A stretch of DNA of 9,662 nucleotides, taken from NCBI GenBank assembly GCA_964532655.1, contig CAZHMZ010000146.1:1-9662 (forward strand). Direction: 5' to 3'. This document shows positions 1 to 5,981 of this stretch, in pieces. The DNA is from JAJFTV01 sp964532655. GTDB taxonomy: Bacteria > Chloroflexota > Anaerolineae > Anaerolineales > Anaerolineaceae. A model generated the notes under the pieces. The model was not told where the DNA came from. It worked only from the letters and a program-made list of their open reading frames with translations, and searched no databases. Position numbers and translations under genes: made by a program. The stretch's first letter is position 1. Each line of letters begins with the position of its first letter.

Positions 1-1466
1 TCATACCAGGCGATGTCAAACGAAATGGGCAACTGGTTGATATCCGACAGGCCAAAGACTTCCTTCAACTTCAGGGCGATGACCGCCAGCGAGTATGAGT
101 CATTGCACTGCCCGGCGTCCAGTACGCGCGGGATGCCGTTGATATCGCCCAGGTTGAGCTTGTTGTAGCGGTATTTTGCGCATCCGGCAGTCAGGATAAC
201 CGTATTTTGAGGCAGGTTTTCGGCCACCTCGGTAAAGTAGCTGCGCGAGTTCTGACGGCCATCGCAGCCGCCCATCACCACAAAACGCTGGATGGCGCCG
301 CTTTGCACGGCTTCCACCACCTTATCGGCCAGGACCAGCACCTGTTGGTGGGCAAAACCGCCCACAATTTTACCGGTTTCCAGCTCACGGGGCGGAGGGC
401 AGGTTTTTGCCAGAGCAATCACCGCCGAAAAATCTTTTGATCCGCCTTCGAGCCGGTCCGCGATATGCTGCGCACCCGGATAACCGGCGCTGCCGGTGGT
501 AAACAGGCGGTTCAGATAAGTATTGCTGCTCTTCAGCGGGACCAGGCAGTTGGTGGTGAACAGAATCGGCCCGTTGAACGCTTCAAACTCGGGGTTCTGC
601 TGCCACCACGAGCCGCCGTAGTTACCGGCGAAATGTTTGTATTTCTTGAAGGCCGGATAGTAATGCGCTGGCAGCATTTCACCGTGGGTGTACACATCCA
701 CGCCGGTGCCATCGGTCTGCTCCAGCAGATCCTGCAAATCACGCAGGTCATGACCGGAGATCAAAATACCGGGGTTCGCGCGCACGCCCAGATCCACCTG
801 GGTGATTTCAGGGTTGCCGTAAGTGGATGTATTGGCTTCATCCAGCAGTGCCATGGTGGTGACAGCCAGCTCGCCCGCCTTCAGCACCAGTCCAACCATC
901 TGGTCCACGGGCAGGTCTCTGGTTGTGGATGCCAGCGCTTCAAACAGGAAACGATAAATCTCGTCTTTTTCGTAACCCAGCGCCAGGGCATGTTCAGCAT
1001 AGGCAGCGATGCCCTTGCAGCCCAAAATCAGCAGTTCACGCAACGAGCGAACGTCTTCATTTTCAGCGGCGGTGATGCGTACCTCAGGGGTGTATGCCTT
1101 CGCGAGCAGGTCCTCATCACCGGCCGGCTCCCAGGTGCAGCAATCCGGCAGCAAGTTCAGGCCGGTTGATACAACCGAGGCGCGCAACTCATTACGAAGC
1201 TGCAGCCCCTCGTATATCTTGCGGATAATCGACTCATCATCCCATTCCGCGTTGGTGATGGTGGCAAACAGGGCGCGCAGAAGGAATCGACCCACCTGCC
1301 GGTCAACCACCTGGGATTGTTCCTGCTTTTCGGCATAAATCGAAATTCCTTTGGATACATAAATCAACAAATCCTGCAAATTGGCGGTCTTTTCTGGCTT
1401 TCCGCAGGCACCTCTGACCGTGCAACCCTGATTTTTTACCGTTTCCTGACATTGAAAACAATACAT
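1..1466 (-). CDS. hcp: Hybrid cluster protein (hydroxylamine/NO reductase), class I, C-terminus beyond window
   Basis: The frame is open from 1466 to the window edge (488 codons; complete Hcp proteins are about 540). Hcp is a cytoplasmic Fe-S enzyme that reduces hydroxylamine in vitro and NO in vivo, acting in nitrosative-stress defence. The N-terminal cysteines C3, C6, C15 and C21 (CX2C-X8-C-X5-C) are the [4Fe-4S] ligands of the anaerobe-type class I enzymes. The hybrid-cluster ligands H239, E263, C307, C401, C429 and C454 are all visible, in GHD, THGE, TNC, GGCDGR, TAGC and GQC contexts. Each lies exactly 5 residues before its Desulfovibrio vulgaris counterpart (H244, E268, C312, C406, C434, C459). 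The last ligand (E494 there) should be residue 489, whose codon starts GA at the cut. The ATG at 1466 has an ideal Shine-Dalgarno (SD), GGAGG, 6 bases upstream. It is probably transcribed alone, because 171 bases separate it from the NUDIX stop. Confidence 0.97.
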   Translation of the reverse strand, partial: MYCFQCQETVKNQGCTVRGACGKPEKTANLQDLLIYVSKGISIYAEKQEQSQVVDRQVGRFLLRALFATITNAEWDDESIIRKIYEGLQLRNELRASVVSTGLNLLPDCCTWEPAGDEDLLAKAYTPEVRITAAENEDVRSLRELLILGCKGIAAYAEHALALGYEKDEIYRFLFEALASTTRDLPVDQMVGLVLKAGELAVTTMALLDEANTSTYGNPEITQVDLGVRANPGILISGHDLRDLQDLLEQTDGTGVDVYTHGEMLPAHYYPAFKKYKHFAGNYGGSWWQQNPEFEAFNGPILFTTNCLVPLKSSNTYLNRLFTTGSAGYPGAQHIADRLEGGSKDFSAVIALAKTCPPPRELETGKIVGGFAHQQVLVLADKVVEAVQSGAIQRFVVMGGCDGRQNSRSYFTEVAENLPQNTVILTAGCAKYRYNKLNLGDINGIPRVLDAGQCNDSYSLAVIALKLKEVFGLSDINQLPISFDIAWY

Positions 1467-1517
1467 GACATGCCTCCTTAAGAAAGGTTTTCACTGATTT
1501 TCTAAGAAACAACACTG

Positions 1518-1553
1518 CATATATAACGGGTTTTACAACAGTAAAATTTTACT
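1518..1553 (-). promoter_or_regulatory. Candidate hcp promoter with CRP/FNR-type inverted repeat
   Basis: Upstream of hcp lies TTTTAC-AACA-GTAAAA (1531-1546), a perfect 6-4-6 inverted repeat with the geometry of CRP/FNR-family operators. It is overlapped by a second perfect 14-base palindrome, AGTAAAATTTTACT (1540-1553). On the minus strand TTTTAC (1546-1541) could be a -35 element with TATATG (1523-1518) 17 bases downstream as -10, so the operator would overlap the promoter. hcp genes of many anaerobes are controlled by the CRP/FNR-family nitrosative-stress regulator HcpR; that this site is one is inference. The -10/-35 assignment is weak. Confidence 0.45.
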
Positions 1554-1637
1554 ATATTCCATCTTTTTTATCCGGATTAATGTGTGAAAAAATAATGTCA
1601 TTCTTCCAATGTTTCCCTTAATTATTAAATTCGATTT

Positions 1638-2108
1638 CTATTCCTGTTTGGTGATCACCTGTGTGATGACCTGACGCTGCAGCGGCAGCAAATTGATGGG
1701 CAGGTCCTGCGGTGAGAAGAAACGCGCTTCCAATACCTCGGATTCCTGCAGGCTGATTTGCCTGGGGGAATCGGCTGCCAGGCGTGCGCAGAAGTATACC
1801 TCCGCGCGCAGGCGGTACCCGCTGGCCAGATGTACCAGCCGTATATCTTCCAAAACCAGGCCGGTTTCCTCCTGCACCTCGCGGGCGATTGCCTGTTCCA
1901 GCGTTTCACCGCTCTTCACAATCCCGCCGGGCAAACCCCACACATCCTGCACCCAGTGGCGATGGCGCTGCAGCAAAATATCCCCCTGCTTATCCTGAAC
2001 CACGCAGGCAACAGTCAGCATAAATTTGCTGTTCACCCACCACAACAGCCGCCATTGCAGGCTGCTGCTTAATCTTCGCCAGAGTTGAAACAGAAAATCG
2101 AGGATCAT
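1638..2108 (-). CDS. NUDIX hydrolase
   Basis: A 156-residue protein with a complete Nudix box: G62, E68, then R76-E77-V-Q-E80-E81-T-G83-L84, matching GX5EX7REUXEEXGU. The glutamates bind the Mg2+ that drives hydrolysis of a nucleoside diphosphate linked to another moiety; the substrate cannot be read from sequence. The beta strands before the box (KFMLTVACVV, ILLQRHRH, WGLPGG) are typical. The first 28 residues are unusually rich in Trp, Leu and Arg and could be an amphipathic segment. No good SD precedes the ATG at 2108 (nearest AGG is 13 bases away), so the start may lie elsewhere or translation may be coupled to the gene 43 bases upstream. It is last in the run 3960-1638, and no clear terminator follows its TAG stop. 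Confidence 0.92.
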   Translation of the reverse strand: MILDFLFQLWRRLSSSLQWRLLWWVNSKFMLTVACVVQDKQGDILLQRHRHWVQDVWGLPGGIVKSGETLEQAIAREVQEETGLVLEDIRLVHLASGYRLRAEVYFCARLAADSPRQISLQESEVLEARFFSPQDLPINLLPLQRQVITQVITKQE

Positions 2109-2151
2109 AGAGCAAAAAACGCCTGGAAAAAAGCCTTGATAAATTCGCCGT

Positions 2152-2595
2152 TTACACGGTCGGTGTCTGGTAAAACGCTTTGATCCAACGCAGGTTGAAA
2201 TACACCCAGTTGGTCACCAGCAGCCCCGCACTCAACAGGATCTGCTGCCACAGGGTGGATGTTTCACCCGACGCGGACAATCCAGAGCGCAGCAGCAGAA
2301 CATTATTGATCATAATCAGCACGTAATGCAGGCTCATCGCGATCAAGTATAGTCTGCGGGCCGTGTCACGCCCCTGCCAGGTGCCCACCGAGAGCAAAAT
2401 CACGGTCAATCCCAACAGCATGTTGAAGAGGATGGTGTAAATGCCGACGTTTTCGTCTTTTGTGATGATGGAGTTGATCGAAATCAGAGCCGGCAGCAAC
2501 CCTGCGGATAAAAGCGAGTACGCCGTCAGCGCCCAAACGCCCGATGGCCGTTTGGGTCTGGCAGGGGTCACAATTTTAGCGTTTTTCTTTCCCAT
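2152..2595 (-). CDS. Small integral membrane protein, four predicted helices
   Basis: A 147-residue protein not assigned to a named family. After a basic N-terminus (KK, K, RPKRP) there are four hydrophobic segments at about residues 20-42, 50-71, 82-103 and 114-135, so it should sit in the cytoplasmic membrane with both ends on one side, probably the cytoplasm. The short loops carry WQGRDTARR and SGETST. No catalytic or binding motif is visible. The start at 2595 is well supported: AAGGAGA lies just upstream, and that SD overlaps the TAA stop (2605-2607) of the preceding membrane-protein frame, so the two genes look translationally coupled. It ends 43 bases before the NUDIX start. Confidence 0.8.
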   Translation of the reverse strand: MGKKNAKIVTPARPKRPSGVWALTAYSLLSAGLLPALISINSIITKDENVGIYTILFNMLLGLTVILLSVGTWQGRDTARRLYLIAMSLHYVLIMINNVLLLRSGLSASGETSTLWQQILLSAGLLVTNWVYFNLRWIKAFYQTPTV

Positions 2596-2604
2596 TGAGT
2601 CTCC

Positions 2605-3081
2605 TTACCGGCGAAATGTTTTCCGTACAACGGGCAGCAGTGCCAGAATGATGATCAACCCGCCCCACGCGTAATACAGGGCGTGCAAAAATGAAAAACC
2701 GACCCACAGCAGTTCCACTGACAGCTAGATCAGCACAATCACTCCGGCAACAAGGGACCCAACCCAGCTCCAGTGATACGCTTTGAACGGGTTGAACCAT
2801 TCTGCCCAGGCCCAAACTGGCTTTTTCTGCACGGCAAAGGCGATCAACGCCGGATAAACGCCCAAAAAGCTGAATAGGATCAGACCGGGGATGAAGAAAT
2901 TGGCGAACGGTGATCCCTGTATCATGCTCAACGGCATGTGCATGATCCCGCCGCCCGGTGAGATCATCAGCAGGGCTCCGCTGGCCAGCGCTCCCACTGC
3001 CAGCAGAAGCAGCAAATAATACAACAGCGTGGCGGCGAAATTTGGCCGGCTGGCCTGTACAGCGGCTGTCTTCTCCATCAT
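2605..3081 (-). pseudogene. Four-helix membrane protein interrupted by in-frame TAG at codon 119
   Basis: The frame starts at ATG 3081 (ATGA overlap with the upstream stop) and reads 118 residues to TAG at 2725-2727. It then continues, open and in the same frame, for 39 residues to TAA at 2605. The first part has two full hydrophobic helices (about 15-40 and 60-84) and the start of a third (103-118), with the motif PLSM-x4-PFxxFxIPGLILF, which I recall from uncharacterised small bacterial membrane proteins. The second part completes helix 3, supplies helix 4 (LIIILALLPVV) and ends in the basic tail RKTFRR, as a membrane protein should. The natural end at 2605 also carries the SD of the next gene. 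The TAG probably replaced a sense codon such as TGG. Without readthrough the product would lose its C-terminal quarter. A sequencing error is the main alternative. Confidence 0.75.
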
Positions 3082-3548
3082 GCTTTCAGCCTTCCGCCGT
3101 GGTACAGCAGGCGATAAATCTCCCTACCCTGAAAACAGATGCTCTCCATGCCGGAAAATTGATTCGGCCCGCCCTGGCTCTCGTCAAAATACTCAAAATC
3201 CATCTCCTGCAGGTAAGAAGGCCCCCGGTACGGGCGATCGGTTTGCACCAGACCCATAGCCCGCTGCAAAAAAGCATACACGGGGCCGGGCGGGATGCGT
3301 TCATCCAGCACCTGGCCGTAATAATTCATCACCCACACCGCCTGCCCATCCTGCCAGACTACTTCTTCGCCTGCAAAAGGGTTTTCACCAAAATAGCGGT
3401 CGCGATAGCTGAAGGGGCCGTCATGCCAGGTGAACTCAATACATCCATCCGCTAACACGGTCCGAACCGGCGCGATTGTGGCAGATGCAACCGCTCCGCC
3501 CGCATAACAGGCGGTTTTTGCGTTGACCAAAAACTGCTCAAGCTGCAT
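3078..3548 (-). CDS. DUF5680 domain protein
   Basis: A protein of about 156 residues resembling DUF5680 proteins. Seen features are an N-terminal LEQFLVNAKTACYAGG (family pattern: FL-x-AK-x-TYA), a central FSYRDRYFGENPFAGEEVVW, then WVMNYYG, and a C-terminal FSGMESICFQGREIYRLLYHGG. This succession of aromatic-rich strands is the family signature. Its function is unknown. Two starts are possible: GTG at 3554 and ATG at 3548. I prefer 3548 because GAGG sits 6 bases upstream of it and would be too close to the GTG. The start overlaps the end of the VOC gene by 11 bases, and its TGA overlaps the next start as ATGA, so three genes are translationally linked. Confidence 0.75.
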   Translation of the reverse strand: MQLEQFLVNAKTACYAGGAVASATIAPVRTVLADGCIEFTWHDGPFSYRDRYFGENPFAGEEVVWQDGQAVWVMNYYGQVLDERIPPGPVYAFLQRAMGLVQTDRPYRGPSYLQEMDFEYFDESQGGPNQFSGMESICFQGREIYRLLYHGGRLKA

Positions 3549-3960
3549 GGCCACCCTCGCTTTCTTCGGGGGGCGGGCCTACCAGATCCCAGAGGTTGCC
3601 GTACAGATCCTCAAACACGGTGACGGTGCCATACGGGGCGTTTTTTGGTTCGCGCACAAACTTCACACCTTTCGCGCGCATTTCGTTGTAGTCTCGCCAG
3701 AAATCATCGGTGCGCAGAAACAGGAATACCCGTCCACCGCTTTGTCGGCCGATGAAAGGTTCCTGCTCGGGTTTGGATGCCCGCGCCAACAGCAGGCTTG
3801 TGCCCTGTGAACCGGGCGGAGCCACCACCACCCAGCGCTTGTCCTGCTCGGGCTGATAAGTGTCTTCTACCAGAGTGAAGTGCAGGGTGTTGCAATAGAA
3901 ATCGATGGCCTCATCATAATCGCGTACCACCAGGGCCACGTGCATGAGTGACTGCTTCAT
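3538..3960 (-). CDS. VOC-superfamily (glyoxalase/bleomycin-resistance fold) protein
   Basis: A 140-residue single-module vicinal-oxygen-chelate protein. The first beta-alpha-beta motif is LMHVALVVRDYDEAIDFYCNTLHFTL (residues 5-30), the second begins GGRVFLFLRTDD (75-86). The closing strands GTVTVFEDLYGNLWDLV (111-127) form the family's characteristic C-terminal hairpin. H7 and E117 sit where metal ligands occur in this superfamily. Members include glyoxalase I, dioxygenases and antibiotic-binding proteins, and the substrate cannot be assigned. It is the first gene of the run to 1638. The ATG at 3960 has only a modest SD (AAAGG about 13 bases upstream) and lies 17 bases beyond the terminator-like hairpin at 3978-4024. 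Confidence 0.9.
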   Translation of the reverse strand: MKQSLMHVALVVRDYDEAIDFYCNTLHFTLVEDTYQPEQDKRWVVVAPPGSQGTSLLLARASKPEQEPFIGRQSGGRVFLFLRTDDFWRDYNEMRAKGVKFVREPKNAPYGTVTVFEDLYGNLWDLVGPPPEESEGGHAA

Positions 3961-3977
3961 TGTATATTCAAGCCTTT

Positions 3978-4024
3978 CTTTTAAAAAGGAAACCGTGGCA
4001 GGTTCTGGATGAACCTTCCACGGT
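3978..4024 (-). terminator. Rho-independent terminator after the cupin gene
   Basis: Inverted repeat 3992-4005 / 4011-4024 (ACCGTGGCAGGTTC against GAACCTTCCACGGT): 13 of 14 pairs, 5-base loop TGGAT. On the minus strand it is followed by TTTCCTTTTT. It lies 38 bases after the cupin stop. The VOC start codon is only 17 bases further on, so it could also act as an attenuator for the downstream run. Confidence 0.8.
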
Positions 4025-4062
4025 ATTTTACCCTTGTTCTTTTCCCTGCGCGAGCGGCCGGG

Positions 4063-4446
4063 CTACATCTTTTTTTCGGCCATCTCGGCTTCTTCTTTTG
4101 TTTTTTGAACCTCGCCGTCCGGGTGATGAGGTTTGGAATACACGGTATACAGCTTCAGATTTTTGGTCTTTAAATTGTTGATCACATTGTGCGTGGTACC
4201 GGCCGGCACTACCACCCCGCCGCCAGCTCGGAGTACGTGTTCGTTTTTCTGATCGAAAACCACTTTGGCCTCGCCCTCTTCAATACGGATAAACTGGTCG
4301 AGATCCGCGTGCGTTTCCTCGCCGATATCCTCGCCGGGTTTCAGCGTCATCAGCACCAACTGGCTCTTTGGGCCTGTATAAATGACGTGTCGAAAATATT
4401 CATTCTCTTCCGTCAGTCTTTCAATATTATCCACAAATCCCTTCAT
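4063..4446 (-). CDS. Single-domain cupin protein
   Basis: A 127-residue protein with both cupin motifs. Motif 1 spans G38 to G58 with likely ligands E44, H46 and Q51 (ExH-x4-Q instead of the classic HxH-x4-E). Motif 2 is P81-A-G83-T-T-H86-NVI-N90. The strands between them form one small beta-barrel that would bind a metal and a small carboxylate or sugar-like ligand. The tail PHHPDGEVQKTKEEAE is a recurring end of this cupin subfamily, which I know only as uncharacterised. The start at 4446 is certain: GGGAGG lies 5 bases upstream. It is transcribed alone, from a promoter divergent from the ArsR gene, and ends at the terminator 3978-4024. Control by the neighbouring regulator is possible, but no TTAGATT half-site lies near its own -10 element. 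Confidence 0.93.
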   Translation of the reverse strand: MKGFVDNIERLTEENEYFRHVIYTGPKSQLVLMTLKPGEDIGEETHADLDQFIRIEEGEAKVVFDQKNEHVLRAGGGVVVPAGTTHNVINNLKTKNLKLYTVYSKPHHPDGEVQKTKEEAEMAEKKM

Positions 4447-4478
4447 ATTTACCTCCCTGTTCGATTTGTTGTATTTGC

Positions 4479-4484
4479 ATTATA
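4479..4484 (-). promoter_or_regulatory. Candidate -10 element of the cupin gene
   Basis: A perfect TATAAT on the minus strand, 33 bases upstream of the cupin ATG. No convincing -35 hexamer lies 16-18 bases upstream, so an activator or a TG-extended context may be needed; the bases just before it read CGCG, so no extended -10 is seen. Confidence 0.45.
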
Positions 4485-4561
4485 CGCGGCGATATTCTGA
4501 GCAGTTTCGGAAGCCGGTTTTTCTCAGGTTCTCTTCATGAATACTGTCTTTCAAAAAACCC

Positions 4562-4589
4562 TTGACACGATGAGTATTTAGATTAAAAT
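4562..4589 (+). promoter_or_regulatory. Sigma70-type promoter of the ArsR/DUF2087 gene
   Basis: TTGACA (4562-4567), a perfect -35 element, is followed after 16 bases by TAAAAT (4584-4589). The predicted start lies near 4596, about 30 bases before the ATG. The -10 hexamer lies inside the inverted repeats at 4578-4600, as expected for an autorepressed gene. Confidence 0.7.
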
Positions 4590-4600
4590 CTAATTAGATT
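4578..4600 (+). promoter_or_regulatory. Operator-like cluster of three TTAGATT half-sites
   Basis: TTAGATT at 4578-4584, its complement AATCTAA at 4587-4593, and TTAGATT again at 4594-4600. Together they form two overlapping inverted repeats, 7-2-7 (4578-4593) and a perfect abutting 14-mer (4587-4600). The cluster covers the -10 element of the ArsR-type gene, so the most economical reading is autoregulation by that protein as a dimer or paired dimers. Confidence 0.65.
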
Positions 4601-4625
4601 ATTATGAAATTAGAGGATTATCGAT

Positions 4626-5243
4626 ATGGATCATCAAACTGAAGAATTGCTCACAATACTGAAAACCCTCGCGGATGACAGCCGCATCACGCTGATCCGT
4701 TTGCTGCATCAGCAGGAATACAGCGTTGGTGATCTGGCTGAGGTGGTGCAACTGACCGAGCCCACCGTGTCCCATCACCTGTCCAAATTGCGCCTGGCCG
4801 GTCTGGTCACGCTGCGCACTGCCGGTAATCAGCGCTGCTACCGTCTCAACCCCGCCGGTCTGGCTCGCTTCAAAAAGCTGGTGCAGACCATTGAGCAAAC
4901 GCCGGTTGTGCCTGTGCAAGAAACCACAGACGAGAGCTGGATCGACCAGTTGGACTGGCCTGAGGAAGAATTGAAAGTGCTGCGCGAGCACACCCGCGGC
5001 GGAAAAATCACCACGCTGCCCAACAAGTTCAAAAAGACGGCCGTCATACTGCACTGGATCTCCACCCTGTTTGAAGCGCAGCGTTTCTATGCCGAAGTCG
5101 AGATCAACGAGGTATTGAAGTCGGTCTACGAAGAAGACTTCGTCAGTCTGCGGCGGGGGTTGATCGACATGGGGTATCTGCGACGTGAACGCGGGGGAGG
5201 GAAATACTGGCTCACCCCGGCAGACGAAACACCGGCAGCATAG
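4626..5243 (+). CDS. ArsR-family winged-helix regulator with C-terminal DUF2087 domain
   Basis: A 205-residue DNA-binding protein. Residues 5-80 are an ArsR-type winged helix: ILKTLADDSRITLIRLL, then the helix-turn-helix SVGDLAEVVQLTEPTVSHHLSKLRLAGLV (33-61) and the wing TLRTAGNQRCYRL. The metal-binding CVC motif of ArsR/SmtB is absent (SVGDL instead, with C71 the only cysteine), so classic arsenic or zinc sensing at that site is unlikely. After a linker rich in Gln, Glu and Thr, residues 125-197 match DUF2087 (GGKITTLPNKFKKTAVILHWI through YLRRERGGGKYWLTP), a domain commonly fused to such regulators. The ATG has AGAGG 9 bases upstream. The gene is isolated, bounded by its own promoter and terminator and divergent from the cupin gene. 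Its target is probably itself plus unknown genes. Confidence 0.92.
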   Translation: MDHQTEELLTILKTLADDSRITLIRLLHQQEYSVGDLAEVVQLTEPTVSHHLSKLRLAGLVTLRTAGNQRCYRLNPAGLARFKKLVQTIEQTPVVPVQETTDESWIDQLDWPEEELKVLREHTRGGKITTLPNKFKKTAVILHWISTLFEAQRFYAEVEINEVLKSVYEEDFVSLRRGLIDMGYLRRERGGGKYWLTPADETPAA

Positions 5244-5251
5244 GTTTCACA

Positions 5252-5293
5252 AACAGCCCGTATGATCACGATACATACGGGCTGTTCTTTTTT
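5252..5293 (+). terminator. Rho-independent terminator of the ArsR/DUF2087 gene
   Basis: A perfect 13-bp stem (AACAGCCCGTATG at 5252-5264, CATACGGGCTGTT at 5274-5286) with a 9-base loop, followed by CTTTTTT. It begins 8 bases after the TAG stop. The convergent gene at 5308-5850 ends just beyond it. Confidence 0.95.
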
Positions 5294-5307
5294 AGATCGG
5301 TTTATCT

Positions 5308-5850
5308 TTACGGGTCCACCGTGCTGAGCGATTCAAACATTCTCGTGCTCATGTTGTAATAGGCAATCACCTGCACCAGGCTGAGAATGTCACGGTCTGC
5401 CAGGCCGGCCTCCCGCAGAAGCCGGATATCATCGGGGCTGCAGGCGTTTGGGGCCCGTGTTACTTTGATAGTGAAATCAGCGATTCTTCTTTCACGCAGG
5501 CTCAGGCTGGATTTGGTGAAATCAGTTTTCACCTGTTCTGCAAAGGCTTCATCTCTTGCCGCTCGACCGAGGGCTGCCAGGTGGCTGGCCGTTCAATGCA
5601 CACAGCCGTTGTAGGTCGAAACCAGTAAAGCGGCAATTTCCCGTTCGCGTACCGTCAGGCCCTTCAGCCCGTCATGGACGGCGTGCTGAAGCCGGTCGAC
5701 GCACTCTGCCACTGGTGGAATGAGGCTGTTCAGGCGCACCACATCGGGCGCCCTGCCGGTGGATGGTTCGCGGGTGCGCTGATACAGCGCCAGCACCTCT
5801 TCGTCAGAGGTTTCATCCGGCACAATTTCGATCCAGGGGTACCAGGGCAT
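5308..5850 (-). CDS. AhpD/carboxymuconolactone-decarboxylase-like peroxidase, probable selenoprotein (in-frame TGA = Sec86)
   Basis: One frame runs from ATG 5850 (SD AAAGGAA upstream) through TGA at 5593-5595 to TAA at 5308: 180 residues if the TGA is read. The protein resembles the peroxidase-related branch of the AhpD/CMD family, cytoplasmic peroxidases using a CxxC pair. Around the TGA the sequence reads C83-V-H85-U86-T-A-S-H90, with E71 twelve residues before C83. This matches the Mycobacterium tuberculosis AhpD set E118, C130, H132, C133, H137 in identity and spacing, with the TGA in place of peroxidatic C133. After the TGA the family pattern continues: HLAALGRAAR, RERRIADFTIKVTRAP, then ADRDILSLVQVIAYYN at the end. 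Translated as two fragments it would be inactive. Alternatives are a TGC-to-TGA nonsense mutation or a base error. No Sec machinery genes lie in the window. Confidence 0.75.
5558..5589 (-). promoter_or_regulatory. Possible SECIS-like stem-loop just downstream of the TGA
   Basis: Counting from the base after TGA, bases 4-35 can be folded by hand: GCC/GGC, then GC/GC, C-G and ACC/GGU, with small bulges and an 11-base apical loop beginning UGG. A G among the first two loop bases fits bacterial SECIS rules, although the loop starts 13 bases after the TGA, slightly nearer than usual. A simpler 5-bp hairpin (GCCAG/CUGGC, bases 4-17) competes with it. No folding program was run. Confidence 0.3.
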
Positions 5851-5891
5851 AGCATATTCCTTTGTTGATGGGATGTCTGCTTGTATACCCT

Positions 5892-5919
5892 ATTATCCCT
5901 GTTCCGCTCTCAGGCGCAA
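5892..5919 (-). promoter_or_regulatory. Candidate promoter of the AhpD-like gene
   Basis: On the minus strand TTGCGC (5919-5914) and GATAAT (5897-5892) are separated by 16 bases, about 42 bases before the ATG at 5850. The -35 element lies within one arm of the hairpin at 5911-5951, so structure and promoter overlap. Confidence 0.35.
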
Positions 5920-5951
5920 GCCGGAAAAACCCTTCGGTTTCCCTGCGCCTG
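5911..5951. repeat. Long two-part inverted repeat between two genes
   Basis: Outer arms CAGGCGCA (5911-5918) and TGCGCCTG (5944-5951) pair perfectly. Inside them GGAAAAACC (5923-5931) can pair with GGTTTCC (5936-5942) around a CTTC loop with a two-base bulge. There is no T-run on either side, so it is not a standard terminator. It lies 30 bases after the end of the small gene at 5982 and abuts the promoter region of the AhpD-like gene. Confidence 0.65.
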
Positions 5952-5981
5952 GCATACCGGTTTCCGGCGGCAATCCGACCA

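Noticed and set aside
465..1169. Long open frame on the plus strand (234 codons)
   Set aside because: It lies wholly antisense to hcp, whose minus-strand frame is intact and full of conserved cysteines. The plus-strand product has no family-like sequence.
2725..2727. Pyrrolysine or general TAG recoding at the membrane-protein TAG
   Set aside because: TAG serves as the ordinary stop of the NUDIX, cupin and ArsR genes, and the TAG lies in a hydrophobic helix with no methyltransferase context.
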